Positions 5,934-7,754 of a DNA stretch of 7,754 nucleotides are shown piece by piece. The notes beneath the pieces were generated by a model. The model ran no database searches, was not told the origin of the DNA, and saw nothing but the letters and a program-made list of their open reading frames with translations. The stretch lies in contig CATYYP010000083.1 of NCBI GenBank assembly GCA_958415245.1, forward strand, positions 1 to 7,754. The letters are read 5' to 3'. The position numbers and the translations under genes are program-made. Source of the stretch: Schaalia odontolytica (GTDB lineage Bacteria; Actinomycetota; Actinomycetes; Actinomycetales; Actinomycetaceae). Positions within the stretch are counted from its first letter, which is position 1. Each line of letters starts with the position of its first letter.

Positions 5934-7251
5934 TCACACCGAGCCGCTTCGTGAGCATCGCCTCATGTCCATTTTCAGTTGGCTCATAGTACTGAGTACC
6001 GTCCAGGTCATCCGGGAGGTACTGCTGCGCGGCGACATGGTGCGGCTGATCGTGCGCGTAGAGGTACCCGTCGCCATGACCGAGAGTCTTCGCACCGCCA
6101 TAGTGCGCATCGCGCAGATGCTCCGGTACTGCTCCCCCACGTCCGGCGCGCACATCGGCGATCGCGCGATCAATCGCCAGATACGTCGCATTCGACTTCG
6201 GGGCTGTCGCCACGGCGACAACCGCCTGGGCGAGCAGGAGACGCGCCTCGGGCATACCAATGAGAGCAACACCCTGCGCGACACTCACACACGTCGTAAG
6301 AACCTCGGGAGCCGCCATCCCAATTTCCTCAGACGCGGCGATCATGATGCGCCGCGCGATGAAGCGTGGGTCTTCCCCGGCCTCGATCATGCGGGCGAGA
6401 TAGTGCAGCGAGGCATCCACATCGGACCCCCGCATGGACTTAATGAACGCGCTCGCGACATCGTAGTGCTGATCCTTGCTCCATCGAACCAGGGCTTGGT
6501 TCGCCGCTGCCTCGACGCTCGCGACAGCGATCTCACCAGAGCCATCGTCACTGGCAACGCCAGCCGCCGCCTCAAGGAGAGTCAACGACTTGCGCGCATC
6601 CGAGCCCGCCAGACGCACGAGGCCGGCCACGGCCTCGTCAGTAATGGAGAAGCGACCACCGAGGCCGCGCTCATCTGCCAGCGCGCGCCGAATCAGTCCC
6701 TCGATTGCATCCGCGTCCAGGGGGCGCAACGTCAGCAAGAGCGAGCGCGAGAGCAGCGGCGAAATAACCGAGAAGGACGGATTCTCCGTCGTCGCCGCAA
6801 CGAGCACAACCCAGCGATTCTCAACTGCGGGAAGCAACGAATCCTGCTGCGACTTAGAAAAGCGATGCACCTCGTCGACGAAAAGAATCGTTTCTTCACC
6901 CCCGCTGGCGAGGGTTCGGCGCGCATCATCCACCACGCGCCGGACGTCGCTCACGCCGGAGGAAACAGCGGACAGCTCAATGAAACGTCGCCCCGACGCG
7001 CGCGCAATCAGATAAGCGAGGGTCGTCTTACCCGTGCCCGGTGGCCCCCACAGCACCACCGAGGAAACAGCGACACCATCACTCGAACCAGGCGACAGGA
7101 GGCGGCGCAGCGGCGCCCCCTCACCGAGCAAGTGAGACTGCCCAACCACCTCGTCGAGGGTCGTCGGACGCATACGAACGGCGAGGGGCGCGCCCGCGTT
7201 GAAAGCAGGCACGCCCGACTCGTCGACAGATTCAGAATCAAACAGATCCAT
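5908..7251 (-). CDS. rarA: Replication-associated recombination protein A (RarA/MgsA AAA+ ATPase)
   Basis: RarA is a cytoplasmic AAA+ ATPase related to clamp-loader subunits and to eukaryotic WRNIP1/Mgs1. It acts at stalled or damaged replication forks and interacts with SSB in E. coli. The 447-residue product is complete. Visible are the N-terminal PLAVRMRPTTLDEVVGQ (22-38), Walker A GPPGTGKTT (69-77), Walker B FVDEVHRF (124-131), sensor 1 region AATTENPSF (152-160), and sensor 2 region GSDARKSLTLLE (217-228) with R220. The MgsA-specific C-terminal tetramerisation region contains FIKSMRGSD (269-277) and ARRIMIAASEEIGMA (299-313). The ATG at 7251 begins MDLFD, which fits the family. A longer frame to 7323 would run into the upstream gene and adds unconserved residues. 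The ribosome site is weak (AGG 4 bases upstream). Only 10 bases separate it from the preceding gene, suggesting cotranscription. Its last codons overlap the candidate rpsD promoter. Confidence 0.95.
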   Translation of the reverse strand: MDLFDSESVDESGVPAFNAGAPLAVRMRPTTLDEVVGQSHLLGEGAPLRRLLSPGSSDGVAVSSVVLWGPPGTGKTTLAYLIARASGRRFIELSAVSSGVSDVRRVVDDARRTLASGGEETILFVDEVHRFSKSQQDSLLPAVENRWVVLVAATTENPSFSVISPLLSRSLLLTLRPLDADAIEGLIRRALADERGLGGRFSITDEAVAGLVRLAGSDARKSLTLLEAAAGVASDDGSGEIAVASVEAAANQALVRWSKDQHYDVASAFIKSMRGSDVDASLHYLARMIEAGEDPRFIARRIMIAASEEIGMAAPEVLTTCVSVAQGVALIGMPEARLLLAQAVVAVATAPKSNATYLAIDRAIADVRAGRGGAVPEHLRDAHYGGAKTLGHGDGYLYAHDQPHHVAAQQYLPDDLDGTQYYEPTENGHEAMLTKRLGVIRNLLKRR

Positions 7252-7261
7252 GAAACCTAGC

Positions 7262-7754
7262 TTAGGACAGAGTGACTCCACTCGAGGAAGAGCCAATCTT
7301 AGGACCGGACAGAACCTGGACAACCACGAGGCCGCCGAGGATCAGCATGCAGGCACCGGCACCGAGCAGGTATCCGTTGAGTCCCTCGGACTCATCGCCA
7401 GCGAGCGAGGAGGACAGCATCTCCGCGTGAAGCTTCACGGCGCCCGATGCGTCAACCGACGAACCATTCGCTGCTGCACCGACAGCGGAAGCAACCTTAA
7501 ATTCGGCCCATCCGACGAGCTCGTGCGAGCGGTTTGCGACAACGACCTTGTACTCACCGGTTGGCAGACCCGTGAGGTCCATGGTGACCTTGTTGGAGTC
7601 CTCGACCTGCAGCCAGCGGGCCTCGCCAGTCTGCATGATGTTGGCGCTCACCCAGTCGCCGACGGCAGCCTTCTCCGACGGCACGTTGATCGTCAGCTGG
7701 CCGGCCGTGCGCCCGAGCCCGACTCCTTCCGAGAGCGCGTCCCCCACGCCCACT
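7262..7754 (-). CDS. Membrane-anchored extracytoplasmic protein with Ig-like segment, C-terminal part (5' end cut by window edge)
   Basis: I do not recognise the family. The visible 163 residues run in from the right edge and end in VTLS; a GTG at 7753 is in frame but has no visible ribosome site, and the frame stays open, so the true start probably lies outside. Residues about 18-88 look like a beta-sandwich of Ig or FnIII type: alternating hydrophobic strands and a turn-then-strand pattern, DLTGLPTGEYKVVVANRS (59-76) then GWAEFKV (81-87). A small-residue linker (about 89-125) leads to one strongly hydrophobic helix at about 127-149 and a 14-residue tail (PKIGSSSSGVTLS). This architecture suggests an outward-facing domain held by a C-terminal anchor. 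There is no LPXTG sortase motif and no cluster of basic residues after the helix. It lies 10 bases upstream of rarA and is probably cotranscribed, but nothing links it to replication. It could be a surface or cell-envelope protein; function is unknown. Confidence 0.75.
   Translation of the reverse strand, partial: VGVGDALSEGVGLGRTAGQLTINVPSEKAAVGDWVSANIMQTGEARWLQVEDSNKVTMDLTGLPTGEYKVVVANRSHELVGWAEFKVASAVGAAANGSSVDASGAVKLHAEMLSSSLAGDESEGLNGYLLGAGACMLILGGLVVVQVLSGPKIGSSSSGVTLS

Noticed and set aside
5782..7260. 492-codon open frame on the plus strand
   Set aside because: Antisense to rarA, with Arg/His-rich translation typical of a shadow frame.
7252..7323. Longer N-terminus for rarA
   Set aside because: It would overlap the end of the upstream gene and adds residues unlike RarA; MDLFD at 7251 is the family-like start.
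1..7754. Mobile elements, CRISPR, defence or toxin-antitoxin genes
   Set aside because: Coding is tightly packed with housekeeping genes, and I saw no transposase, repeat-spacer pattern or direct-repeat boundary.

Overview
The window comes from a high-GC Gram-positive bacterium, most likely an actinobacterium in the Actinomyces/Schaalia or Bifidobacterium-like branch. This is inferred from GC-rich codon use, a cysteine-free S4 protein of the type I associate with Bifidobacterium and Actinomyces relatives, a long-tailed actinobacterial MltG, and the gene order alaS-ruvX-mltG-aroE, which is familiar in actinobacteria. All seven genes lie on the minus strand, so transcription runs from right to left. 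The large plus-strand open frames are antisense shadows. No gap exceeds 120 bases.

In order of transcription, the first gene (7262-7754) is cut by the window edge. It encodes the C-terminal part of an extracytoplasmic protein with an Ig-like or FnIII-like segment, one membrane helix and a short tail. Ten bases later comes rarA (5908-7251), an AAA+ ATPase that acts at stalled replication forks. A candidate promoter overlapping the rarA stop codon (5905-5933) would give rpsD (5165-5788, ribosomal protein S4) a leader of about 110 bases holding several inverted repeats. A 14-bp perfect stem followed by a T tract (5113-5152) ends the rpsD transcript.

A second transcription unit then starts, perhaps from a promoter so close to alaS that the mRNA is almost leaderless. 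It contains alaS (alanyl-tRNA synthetase), ruvX/yqgF (RNase H-fold nuclease), mltG (endolytic murein transglycosylase) and aroE (shikimate dehydrogenase, cut at the left edge). Each of the three junctions is a 4-base stop/start overlap (GTGA, ATGA, ATGA), so the four genes are very likely one translationally coupled operon. The products serve unrelated processes: tRNA charging, rRNA maturation or DNA junction processing, peptidoglycan termination, and aromatic amino acid synthesis. Shared housekeeping expression explains the grouping better than a single pathway does.

I found no mobile element, CRISPR array, RNA gene or defence system. The region is ordinary core genome. The points most worth a second look are the structured rpsD leader, the possibly leaderless alaS start, an arginine in the AroE nucleotide-binding glycine motif, and the unidentified membrane-anchored protein beside rarA.
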